DNA of 5,483 nt from Candidatus Subteraquimicrobium carltonvillense (GCA_002339355.1 DDKQ01000106.1:1-5483), one strand, 5' to 3'. Positions 1 through 5,243 are shown, counted from the stretch's first letter. The notes: generated from the sequence alone by a model not told the origin. Program-made: numbers and translations.

Positions 1-88
1 TTCTTTTTGTACGCCTCCAACGAGTGGAACCTACATCTTCTTCTTTCTTCTCATGGGGATGTTTTTCACCTTGATTGCTGTGTCCCAT
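1..88 (-). CDS. Start of an unidentified gene running off the left edge (partial)
   Basis: On the minus strand an ATG at 88-86 opens a frame of 29 codons with no stop before the window ends. An AGGAG Shine-Dalgarno sequence lies 4 bases upstream of the ATG, which supports a real start. The visible N-terminus is hydrophilic and charged: it begins MGHSNQGEKHPHEKKEED and ends with the basic run RWRRTKR. A basic run at about residue 24-29 would suit a short cytoplasmic tail before a membrane segment, but no such segment is visible here. I do not recognise the family. The gene is divergent from the HARE-HTH gene at 292. A plus-strand frame is also open over 1-165 but has no start or plausible composition, so the minus-strand reading is preferred. 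Confidence is limited because so little of the gene is visible. Confidence 0.4.
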   Translation of the reverse strand, partial: MGHSNQGEKHPHEKKEEDVGSTRWRRTKR

Positions 89-147
89 CAAACTCCTGTG
101 AGGCTAGCAACCAAAGCCTGCGGCGAAGTTCCTGCTTAACTGTTGGA

Positions 148-183
148 GAATTCATCACCAAATAAAGCCTTATTTGGGAATTC
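148..183. repeat. Hairpin between two divergent genes
   Basis: CCAAATAA (158-165) and TTATTTGG (170-177) form a perfect 8-bp stem around the loop AGCC. The stem is flanked by GAATTC on both sides (148-153 and 178-183). GAATTC is self-complementary, so the outer arms can also pair, leaving ATCA bulged. No T-run follows on either strand, so this is a poor intrinsic terminator. Lying between divergent genes, it could be an operator or a leader structure. No known riboswitch was recognised in 89-291. Confidence 0.5.
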
Positions 184-229
184 AATCTCTGCTATTAAAA
201 ACTTAAGTCAAAGATTTTTTAAATCTCTC

Positions 230-258
230 TTTACAAATATTTTTAACTCTGATATCGT
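230..258 (+). promoter_or_regulatory. Candidate sigma-70-type promoter of the HARE-HTH gene
   Basis: A -35-like TTTACA (230-235) is followed after 17 bases by the -10-like TATCGT (253-258). Each hexamer keeps most of the consensus and the spacing is ideal. The surrounding 190-250 stretch is very A/T rich. A start of transcription near 265 would leave a leader of about 27 bases carrying the ribosome-binding site. This is a consensus match by eye. Confidence 0.45.
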
Positions 259-291
259 TGCGGGCACTTTAAAGAGAGGAGGGAAAAGGAG

Positions 292-645
292 ATGAAAGAG
301 TCATTAGCTGACAAGATAGCTGGGATCTTAAAAGGTAGCGCTGGTATGAAAGTGGCAGAAATTGTCGAGGCTCTTGAAAAGCAAGGTCACAAGTTCACTG
401 CCAAGGCTACCACTCCTCAGCATAGTGTCTGGGGAGTCCTTTGCGCCGGCAAAGGGAAGCGCTTTATGCAACCGGGAAAAGGTCTCTGGGCTTTGAAAAG
501 TGAGGCTGAAGCCTCGCTGGGTCCTGAGTATAAGTCCCGTATTAAAAAGAAAGTCGCACCTAGCAAAGTTAAGAGAAAAATAAAGATTTCGGCTAAGCAA
601 ATTAGTGAACTGAACAGAGCACCATCGAATGTAACGAGTGAGTAA
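292..645 (+). CDS. Small HARE-HTH (winged-helix) DNA-binding protein with a basic tail
   Basis: This 117-residue protein is probably a cytoplasmic DNA- or nucleoid-binding factor. Residues 1-69 fit the HARE-HTH fold (named for HB1, ASXL and restriction endonucleases, also found in the RNA polymerase delta subunit). A first helix around LADKIAGIL is followed by MKVAEIVEALEKQG. The typical TP-initiated recognition helix, TPQHSVWGVL (41-50), comes next, and then a hairpin ending in RFMQPGKGLWALK. Residues 78-117 form a low-complexity, strongly basic tail rich in Lys and Arg (KSRIKKK, KVKRKIKIS), suggesting non-specific nucleic-acid contact. The start is well supported: AGGAGGG at 277-283 sits 8 bases before the ATG. 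No catalytic domain is fused to it, unlike HARE domains in restriction enzymes. It appears monocistronic, followed by a short terminator-like hairpin and a tRNA gene. The family call is by motif recognition and the exact role is unknown. Confidence 0.72.
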   Translation: MKESLADKIAGILKGSAGMKVAEIVEALEKQGHKFTAKATTPQHSVWGVLCAGKGKRFMQPGKGLWALKSEAEASLGPEYKSRIKKKVAPSKVKRKIKISAKQISELNRAPSNVTSE

Positions 646-661
646 ATCAAAATAGGGAGTT

Positions 662-680
662 AGCGGAACCGCTCTTTTAT
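662..680 (+). terminator. Weak intrinsic terminator after the HARE-HTH gene
   Basis: AGCG and CGCT pair around a GAAC loop (662-673), followed by CTTTTAT. The stem is short but GC-rich and the T-run is in the right place, 17 bases past the stop codon. It separates the protein gene from the tRNA gene at 700. Confidence 0.45.
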
Positions 681-699
681 GTTAAACTTAGAATCGAAG

Positions 700-774
700 G
701 CCGGCGTAGCTCAGCGGAAGAGCAGCTGATTTGTAATCAGCAGGTCACCCGTTCGAATCGGGTCGCCGGCTCCA
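700..774 (+). tRNA. tRNA-Thr (anticodon TGT)
   Basis: This is a complete cloverleaf that decodes ACA and, by wobble, other ACN threonine codons. The acceptor arms GCCGGCG (700-706) and CGCCGGC (764-770) pair fully. The anticodon stem GCTGA/TCAGC encloses the loop TTTGTAA with TGT at 732-734. The T-loop is TTCGAAT with the stem ACCCG/CGGGT. The discriminator base is T771 and a CCA (772-774) is encoded in the DNA. It stands apart from the tRNA array at the right end of the window and is followed by a hairpin at 786-827 that may end its transcript. Confidence 0.97.
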
Positions 775-973
775 TGTAAATGCTATAAAATCTCATTCTG
801 CTAATGTTTTGCTAATGTGAGATTTTAAATTGGTATTGTGAGCTCGTTGAAAAGAGACTCTCACATTTACCAGAAGAATAACAGGATAAGTTAATGTACT
901 GTGGCGGACAATACCGAGCAGTCCCAAAAACCCCACAATTTTCTAATCCTTGGTATGCTGTCTTAGCAATCTA
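775..973. other. Non-coding stretch between tRNA-Thr and the pseudogene
   Basis: No start with a ribosome-binding site and no recognisable protein was found on either strand here. Its left part (786-867) holds the overlapping inverted repeats. The right part (868-973) lies downstream of the minus-strand pseudogene stop at 974. It could include that gene's lost 3' end, because the FY...GW domain normally continues with strands that are missing from the readable frame, but I could not recognise them in any frame. Confidence 0.5.
786..827 (+). terminator. Perfect 10-bp inverted repeat after tRNA-Thr(TGT), possible terminator
   Basis: TAAAATCTCA (786-795) pairs perfectly with TGAGATTTTA (818-827), 11 bases past the end of the tRNA. 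The second arm ends in TTTT, so the structure could act as an A/T-rich terminator for the tRNA or, because it is symmetrical, on both strands. The loop holds a direct repeat, TGCTAATGT, at 799-807 and 810-818. The right arm overlaps a second inverted repeat, AATGTGAGA (814-822) with TCTCACATT (859-867), so the two pairings exclude each other. Confidence 0.45.
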
Positions 974-1230
974 TTAGTAGTTTTCTATTACATAAGGTAA
1001 ATGGGTATATTCTTCCACTTTCATTTGCTGGGTCCAGCCGGCTGAGGCAGGTTCTTTGTCGTAATATTTCTCAACTTCCTCAACCTCATCGGAAGTTGCG
1101 AAAATCACTTGAACCGACTCTCCTTGAGGCACGGTTCATCAGGAGCGAACATGGCGGAGCTAGGCAAAGGAAGGAACGCAAACGGTATTTCTCTCAGGAC
1201 CCCGAGAGCGAGGGAGGGGCAAATCCTCAC
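974..1230 (-). pseudogene. Frameshifted remnant of an FY...GW sensor-domain gene
   Basis: A minus-strand GTG at 1230-1228, with AGGAG (1239-1243) 8 bases upstream, opens a frame whose product includes FLPLPSSAMFAPDE, and which then meets a stop in FK*. A second frame entering near 1135 continues with VPQGESVQVIFATSDEVEEV, then EKYYDKEP, then ASAGW. It ends TAA at 976-974 after YVIENY. One missing base near 1133-1138 would join the two into about 85 residues. The joined product resembles the kinase's extracytoplasmic region (residues 59-111): both have a P-x-A segment followed by a strand, then a helix with FY or YY and a GW about 8-10 residues on. Proteins with this domain are usually secreted or membrane-anchored. 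The C-terminal strands seen in the kinase are absent, so the gene looks doubly damaged. An indel error in the assembly is an alternative for the frameshift. The 52-residue second frame alone has no ribosome-binding site, so I do not call it intact. Confidence 0.55.
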
Positions 1231-1309
1231 TCCCAGGGCTCCTCTTAAAGCCCACAAGCTTTTCTAATTAATATGTTAGGCGAGCATCTTTCCAGGTAAA
1301 TAGCACAGT

Positions 1310-1339
1310 TGGCTCATTTTTGATAGCCCAAATGGACTA
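1310..1339. repeat. 30-bp repeat, copy 1, with operator-like dyad
   Basis: This block matches copy 2 at 4293-4322 in 26 of 30 positions and in the same orientation. The four differences are at repeat positions 3, 13, 18 and 19. Within it, TAGCCCAAATGGACTA (1324-1339) is a near-palindrome (TAG, CCA, TGG and CTA pair). It lies on the upstream side of the minus-strand pseudogene, about 80 bases before its GTG start. A GTGCTAT sequence, like the -10 region of the kinase promoter, follows nearby on the minus strand (1300-1306). Confidence 0.65.
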
Positions 1340-1356
1340 GGCATGCAGGAGTGTGT

Positions 1357-1413
1357 CCTAGACATAAATAGAGTGATCTCTTATCGAATTATTAAGCGTG
1401 AATTATGTCTAGG
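1357..1413. repeat. Perfect 11-bp inverted repeat
   Basis: CCTAGACATAA (1357-1367) is the exact reverse complement of TTATGTCTAGG (1403-1413), with 35 bases between them. It lies downstream of the response-regulator gene and upstream of the pseudogene. The spacing is long for an intrinsic terminator and no T-run follows. It could be a paired protein-binding site or the remains of a small mobile element. No open frame was seen between the arms. Confidence 0.55.
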
Positions 1414-1425
1414 CTATATAGGAGT

Positions 1426-1455
1426 CTATCCTTGGGGGAGTTAGAGGAAGGATAG
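1426..1455 (-). terminator. Hairpin directly after the response-regulator stop codon
   Basis: CTATCCTT (1426-1433) and AAGGATAG (1448-1455) pair perfectly over 8 bp with a 14-base loop. The outer arm touches the TAA of the regulator gene (1458-1456). No T-run follows on the minus strand, so it may stabilise the 3' end or work with Rho rather than terminate by itself. It is the only candidate for the end of the two-gene operon. Confidence 0.35.
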
Positions 1456-2106
1456 TTATTCTACCAAGCCTTCACGTATGGCGATCACGGCTGCGGTTGT
1501 CCTGTCGTTGATGTGTAGTTTGCTGAAGATATTCCTCAGATGGTTCTTAACGGTTTTATCGCTGATGAAAAGCTCCTTGGCAATTTCTTTGTTGCTCATG
1601 CCTTGAGCAATCAGGCGAAGTATCTCCCTTTCCCGATTGCTTAAGTTGCTGTAGAGGTATTCTGGTCCTTTCTTCTTTTTTCCCAAGCGGGTGAACTCGG
1701 TCAATATTTTGGAAGCCATTGAAGGTTGGAGAAGAGATAATCCCTGAGAAGCCATTTTGATGGATTCGATTAGCTCCTGGGGTGCTCTATCTTTGAGTAC
1801 ATAGGCTATGGCTCCCGCCTTGATGGCTTCAAACAGGAACTGCTCCTCATCATGTATGGTTAACATGACCACTTGCGCATTGGGATTATCATTTTTTATC
1901 TTTTTGGTTGCTTCAATGCCGCTCATATGGGGCATTTCCACATCCATCAAAATAACATCAGGCTGGAATTCCGTTGCTTTTTGTACCGCCTCTATACCAT
2001 CCGCTGCCTCCGCCACTACATTGATTCCCGCTTCTTCCAAAATCCTTCTTAACCCCTTGCGGACGATGGTATGATCATCGGCGATTAACACGGATATCTC
2101 TTCCAT
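1456..2106 (-). CDS. NarL/LuxR-family response regulator
   Basis: This 216-residue cytoplasmic transcription factor is the output half of the two-component pair. Residues 4-118 are a receiver domain. The acidic pocket is Asp10-Asp11, the phospho-acceptor is Asp55 (in VILMDVEMP), and the switch residues are Thr83 and Lys105 in LKD. After a short linker with a KKKK run (143-146), residues 154-216 form a GerE/LuxR helix-turn-helix: LSNREREILRLIAQGMSNKE, then IAKELFISDKTVKNHLRNIF. The length is normal for the NarL/DegU/LiaR group. The ATG overlaps the kinase stop codon (TAATG). A strong AGGAGGT (2113-2119), embedded in the last kinase codons, sits 6 bases upstream, so translation is probably coupled and efficient. 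It likely binds DNA as a dimer when phosphorylated. The dyad in the 30-bp repeats is the best candidate target in the window, by inference. Confidence 0.95.
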   Translation of the reverse strand: MEEISVLIADDHTIVRKGLRRILEEAGINVVAEAADGIEAVQKATEFQPDVILMDVEMPHMSGIEATKKIKNDNPNAQVVMLTIHDEEQFLFEAIKAGAIAYVLKDRAPQELIESIKMASQGLSLLQPSMASKILTEFTRLGKKKKGPEYLYSNLSNREREILRLIAQGMSNKEIAKELFISDKTVKNHLRNIFSKLHINDRTTAAVIAIREGLVE

Positions 2107-4184
2107 TATGTGACCTCCTGGCGTAAGGGAACGGTGGCTATTATCTTGGTTCCCCCTCCGGGGTGGGTAACTATTTTTAAGTCCCCGCCCAAGGATTCCA
2201 CCCTTTCTTTCATCCCAATCAGTCCAAAACCTTTGTCTTTAAGTTGACGGGCTTTGATTTCTTCTAAATCAAAGCCTTTCCCGTCATCTTCGATGGAAAT
2301 TCTTAAAGCCTGGTCATGTTTCTCTAAACCGATACTCACTTGAGTCGCTTGAGCGTGCTTCTTCACATTGTTTAGAGCTTCTTGAATGAGGCGGAATAAG
2401 CTCGTTTCCGTTATGGTGGGGAGTCTTTCGGTTAAGGAAGTTTTGAAATTAACTTCGATCCGATTCTCCTCTTTGAATTGCTCGATATATTTTTCTATGG
2501 TTGGCACTAGTCCTAAACTGTCAAGGGTAGCTGGTCTCAAATCATAAATCAGTTTTCGTAAATCCGCTATGGTCCCCGTGGCCAATTGCTCCAATTCTTT
2601 GATTTGATTCTGAGCCCGGATATCGGAGGCAATTTGTCTTTTTAAAGAATCGAGATTAAAAATCATGCCCGATAGATTTTGTGCGATTCCGTCATGTAAA
2701 TCTCGAGAGATTCTTCGACGTTCTTCTTCGTGTGCTTGGCTAACTCGTCGCATTAACTCGTTTAAAATCCTCCGTTTATCCAGGGTTTCCTGATAAAGCT
2801 GTGCATTTTCCAAGGCTATGGCTATCTGAGGGGCAAGGGTGGAAAGTAGATTTATATCCCGAGGACTAAAACTACCTCCGGAGGTTTTTCTTCCCACATT
2901 AAGCATGCCGACCATTTTCCCTTTGCTCCAGAGGGGTATAGAGTGTAAAGACTCACGACTTTCAGCAAGGCTGCCGGATTCCGTTTTATATCCATGAACT
3001 AATATCGTTTCGAATATTTTATTTCTCACAAAACCCTTGCCGTCTTTAACTTCCCACACGATTTCCTCGGAGGTTTCCCTGGAAGGAACTCGATATTTAT
3101 CGCCATCTTTCTTCAAAGTTATCTTTTCGGGTAGATGCGGGGAACCAGATGTCGCCAAGTGAGTAAAACTTTTCGATTTTTCATCGTAGAGAAGCAAGGT
3201 GGCGCTTTGAAGCTCCATGCCCTCTCTTATTTTTTGGGCGATCTTCGTTGAAAGATCCTCCAGACTCATCAGGGAGCTTAAAGTTTGGCTGAATTGTTGG
3301 AGGAAATCCCTGTATCGAAGCTCGTGTCTGTAGACGATTTTATCGATTAGTTTTTGCACTCTATTTTTAACTGGCTGGAAACAGCACACAACAATGACAA
3401 TGAAAATTGCGGTTATCAATGGGGAGGTGTATGGGGATGGTAACTGGGCGATTTTCCCAGCGGTTAGAGCGAAAAGGAGATAAGCGCTGGTGAATAGCCC
3501 CGCTAAGATTGAGTAGAGAAAAAAACATCTGATTACATTAACTATATTTAAAATCCGAGAGGTGACCGCGAGAATTATCAATAAGATTATGATTGCAAGA
3601 ATTATCGACCAGCGAACCAAAGGTGGAAGATTGGAGAAAGCCTTGAAAAAACCGGTCAATGGCGATAAGAGACTTATGGGTGTTCCCGCTGGGGCTCCTT
3701 TGTACTTCTCCCATAAGGCAATTTGAATGAGGGTGGCTTGTGTATCCCCTTTACCTATAAGGGTAATTCCACAACTCCGATTGTCCTTTGCAAATGTTAG
3801 GAGATAACCTATTTCTCCCGCAGCGTCAATGGTTCCCGATTCTATCTCCTTCCAACCTAACTTTTTCATCTCGGAGGAGTAAAATTGGGAAACCTTCCCT
3901 ATTTCTTCTCTGGCATAATATGCTATAAAAGTGTTTTTTTCTTGTTTTTCAGTATCGATATTCTCCCGGTAAAGTAAGCGCCTTGCTTCGGGGTATAATG
4001 CAATTTCGGGAACTTCTCTACCCTTTAATCCCTGGATCTTCTGATTGATGGCTTCTCGTATGCTCTCGAATAGATTTTCTGAAGGTGTAGTGGTTAAGGA
4101 ACTTCCAATTGTGCTCGCAAGGAGAAGAATTAGAACAATGATTAGAATTGAGAAGATGAGAAGGCATTTTCTTAACACATACAT
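2106..4184 (-). CDS. Membrane sensor histidine kinase, NarX/DegS-type core with GAF domain
   Basis: The 692-residue kinase is cognate to the response regulator that follows it. TM1 (about 7-25) leads into an extracytoplasmic region (26-190). This region contains the FY...GW sensor module (ALYPEAR at 62-68, KVSQFYSSEMKKLGW at 97-111, then the strands LLTF and CGITLI). Three more hydrophobic segments follow (about 192-208, 217-241, 254-269). Next is a PVKNRVQKLIDKIVYR linker (271-286), common in kinases with multi-pass membrane parts. A GAF domain spans about 305-462. The HisKA_3 dimerisation domain has the H-box RRRISRDLHDGIAQNLSG with His497. The HATPase domain has an N-box with Asn605 (QEALNNVKKHAQA), DDGKGFD (633-639), GFGLIGMKERV and GGGT. 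All catalytic motifs appear intact. The ATG has only a weak GGGTGG Shine-Dalgarno, much poorer than the regulator's. The signal sensed is unknown. Confidence 0.94.
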   Translation of the reverse strand: MYVLRKCLLIFSILIIVLILLLASTIGSSLTTTPSENLFESIREAINQKIQGLKGREVPEIALYPEARRLLYRENIDTEKQEKNTFIAYYAREEIGKVSQFYSSEMKKLGWKEIESGTIDAAGEIGYLLTFAKDNRSCGITLIGKGDTQATLIQIALWEKYKGAPAGTPISLLSPLTGFFKAFSNLPPLVRWSIILAIIILLIILAVTSRILNIVNVIRCFFLYSILAGLFTSAYLLFALTAGKIAQLPSPYTSPLITAIFIVIVVCCFQPVKNRVQKLIDKIVYRHELRYRDFLQQFSQTLSSLMSLEDLSTKIAQKIREGMELQSATLLLYDEKSKSFTHLATSGSPHLPEKITLKKDGDKYRVPSRETSEEIVWEVKDGKGFVRNKIFETILVHGYKTESGSLAESRESLHSIPLWSKGKMVGMLNVGRKTSGGSFSPRDINLLSTLAPQIAIALENAQLYQETLDKRRILNELMRRVSQAHEEERRRISRDLHDGIAQNLSGMIFNLDSLKRQIASDIRAQNQIKELEQLATGTIADLRKLIYDLRPATLDSLGLVPTIEKYIEQFKEENRIEVNFKTSLTERLPTITETSLFRLIQEALNNVKKHAQATQVSIGLEKHDQALRISIEDDGKGFDLEEIKARQLKDKGFGLIGMKERVESLGGDLKIVTHPGGGTKIIATVPLRQEVT

Positions 4185-4243
4185 CCCACCCGCTTCGGAA
4201 TAGCGAAAGAACTTTTCATAACATCGGGAATCGGATTATTTTA

Positions 4244-4274
4244 ATCATAGCACTTTTATACCTCTTTTTGTCAC
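4244..4274 (-). promoter_or_regulatory. Candidate promoter of the two-component operon
   Basis: On the minus strand, GTGACA (4274-4269) is followed after 19 bases by TATGAT (4249-4244). A TGC directly before the -10 gives the extended form TGCTATGAT, which can compensate for the long spacer. Transcription would start near 4237, giving a leader of about 50 bases before the kinase ATG. The 30-bp repeat copy 2 lies just upstream of the -35, a usual place for an activator site. Confidence 0.5.
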
Positions 4275-4292
4275 CATTGTATGTGCTCCATA

Positions 4293-4322
4293 TGACTCAT
4301 TTTTTATAGTTCAAATGGACTA
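4293..4322. repeat. 30-bp repeat, copy 2, upstream of the kinase promoter
   Basis: Copy 2 matches the 1310-1339 copy in 26 of 30 bases. Its core TAGTTCAAATGGACTA (4307-4322) keeps the near-palindrome, extended by one pair to ATAGT/ACTAT (4306-4323). It lies about 19 bases upstream of the predicted kinase -35 and about 74 bases upstream of the tRNA-Tyr -35, in the shared divergent region. Position and symmetry suggest a regulator-binding site, possibly for autoregulation. Confidence 0.65.
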
Positions 4323-4395
4323 TTCAAAAGCTTTTACTCCTCGACCTTTTGATGTAATTGTCCACTCTACCTCACCGTTTTTGCTTTTGTTGAGA

Positions 4396-4424
4396 TTGAC
4401 ATGGGATGCAATTTAAAGTACTAT
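4396..4424 (+). promoter_or_regulatory. Strong promoter of tRNA-Tyr
   Basis: A perfect -35, TTGACA (4396-4401), is separated by 17 bases from TACTAT (4419-4424). Transcription would begin near 4431, about 46 bases before the tRNA. This is the best promoter match in the window, as expected for a stable-RNA gene. It may drive the whole Tyr/Thr/Met array unless the hairpin at 5115-5132 stops it. The rest of 4185-4476 contains no gene. Confidence 0.7.
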
Positions 4425-4476
4425 CATTACTGCAAAAAGGGGATTCTCTTGTCTTTCAAAAGAATTTTCAATGGTA

Positions 4477-4558
4477 GGGGGGGTTCCCGAGTGGACAAAG
4501 GGAGCAGACTGTAAATCTGCCGGCGCAGCCTTCAGAGGTTCGAATCCTCTCCCCCCCA
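4477..4558 (+). tRNA. tRNA-Tyr (anticodon GTA)
   Basis: This is a class II tRNA of 82 bases with a long variable arm, decoding UAC and UAU. The acceptor is an unbroken GGGGGGG (4477-4483) with CCCCCCC (4551-4557). The anticodon stem GCAGA/TCTGC holds the loop CTGTAAA with GTA. The variable arm follows it, and the T-arm AGAGG/CCTCT has the loop TTCGAAT. The discriminator is A4558. The next bases are CCG, so CCA is not encoded and must be added enzymatically. A seven-G run opposite a seven-C run is unusually uniform. Confidence 0.97.
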
Positions 4559-4589
4559 CCGTTAATTGGTTGTTGATAGATTAGTTTTT

Positions 4590-5101
4590 GGTAGGAGATC
4601 TTTAAAAGCGAATAACCGACAGCGAAAAAAGAAAAATGAAATACAAGTAAAGATTGGAGTAGCTCGGGCGAGTTTTATTTGTAAACTAATGGTGATCCTT
4701 TCTGCGTCAAAACCAAACTGAGCAAAGAAGAAGCGGAACTAAAAGGGATGGGGCTCGGACTTTATTGGGGCGAAGGTACTAAAACGAATGTAACATTAGT
4801 AAGGTTGAGTAATACCGACCCTGCTCTTATAAAAAGGTTTATTGAATTTCTGATCAGAATATGTGGTGTTGAAAAGAATACACTTAAATTTAGTTTGCAA
4901 GTATTCGATGATATGGACACGAAAGAGATTGAGGATTACTGGCAGAAAGAACTGAAAGTCAAGCCTGAACAGTTCTATAAAACTACAGTGACGCCATCAC
5001 GAGGCAAAGGTACGTATAAAAACAAGACAAAATATGGCGTACTTACAGTTTGCTGTCACAACAAGAAACTCAGAGATATTCTGGTAGATATGCTCGTGTA
5101 G
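4590..5101 (+). pseudogene. Decayed HTH/LAGLIDADG-like gene, N-terminus lost
   Basis: The readable C-terminal part has an ATG at 4748 and ends at TAG 5099-5101 (117 residues). It contains GMGLGLYWGEGTK, SNTDP, ICGV, a helix EIEDYW, FYKT and a final YGVLTVCCHNKKLRDIL. I recall this layout from a widespread family of roughly 200-240 residues, common in Patescibacteria and other lineages. Its members have an N-terminal helix-turn-helix, a basic linker, and a C-terminal half resembling a LAGLIDADG fold. Here the frame stays open upstream to 4685 and encodes KLSKEEAELKG, which belongs to the family, but no ATG, GTG or TTG starts it and no ribosome-binding site precedes 4748. A different frame (about 4590-4676) reads GRRSLKANNRQRKKKNEIQ, matching the basic linker. 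A frameshift therefore separates linker and core, and the HTH is gone. The remnant lies within the tRNA array. Confidence is good for decay and moderate for the family. Confidence 0.62.
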
Positions 5102-5114
5102 CTCGTTTGTGGGA

Positions 5115-5142
5115 TATCCCGCCACTGGGATAGAGTATTTTT
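5115..5142 (+). terminator. Candidate terminator before tRNA-Thr(GGT)
   Basis: TATCCC (5115-5120) and GGGATA (5127-5132) pair around GCCACT, followed after GAGTA by TTTTT. The left arm also belongs to the palindrome GGGATATCCC (5111-5120), a competing self-pairing. If active it would close the decayed gene and isolate tRNA-Thr from the tRNA-Tyr promoter. Confidence 0.4.
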
Positions 5143-5165
5143 GGAGAATTTGTTTTTGTTTAATC

Positions 5166-5238
5166 GCCCGCATAGCTCAGTAGGTAGAGCACTTGCGTGG
5201 TAAGCAAGAGGTCAGCGGTTCGACTCCGCTTGCGGGCT
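5166..5238 (+). tRNA. tRNA-Thr (anticodon GGT)
   Basis: This 73-base cloverleaf decodes ACC and ACU. The acceptor GCCCGCA (5166-5172) pairs with TGCGGGC (5231-5237). The anticodon stem CTTGC/GCAAG encloses GTGGTAA with GGT. The T-arm is AGCGG/CCGCT with the loop TTCGACT. The discriminator is T5238, followed by CAA, so CCA is not encoded. It is the second threonine isoacceptor in the window and complements the TGT gene at 700. No clear promoter of its own is visible in the 60 bases upstream. Confidence 0.97.
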
Positions 5239-5243
5239 CAATC

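Noticed and set aside
89..147. Possible riboswitch or tmRNA-like stretch (AAAGCCTGCGGC, and GTTCCTGCTTAA)
   Set aside because: The conserved cores of the riboswitch classes I checked by eye are missing, and no tRNA-like ends for tmRNA are present.
1..165. Open plus-strand frame from the window edge to a TAA
   Set aside because: It has no start in the window and an odd composition rich in Ser, Cys and Leu. It overlaps the minus-strand gene start, which has a proper ribosome-binding site.
328..650. Minus-strand frames opposite the HARE-HTH gene
   Set aside because: They have no ribosome-binding sites or recognisable motifs and mirror a well-supported plus-strand gene.
1027..1045. Possible attachment-site duplicate of the tRNA-Thr(TGT) 3' end (GCCGGCT)
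   Set aside because: Only 7 bases match, with no extended identity and no integrase nearby.
1151..1267. A 38-codon plus-strand frame (MAELGKGRNA...) with AGGAG 5 bases before its ATG
   Set aside because: It lies antisense to the pseudogene, which has its own Shine-Dalgarno and recognisable domain residues. The product is short, basic and unlike any family I know, so the ribosome-binding site is probably chance.
1808..2074. Plus-strand frame of 88 codons
   Set aside because: It is fully antisense to the receiver domain of the response regulator, whose codons and motifs are clearly real.
4326..4335. AAAAGCTTTT palindrome in the divergent promoter region
   Set aside because: It is a short low-complexity palindrome, likely by chance, with no partner elsewhere.
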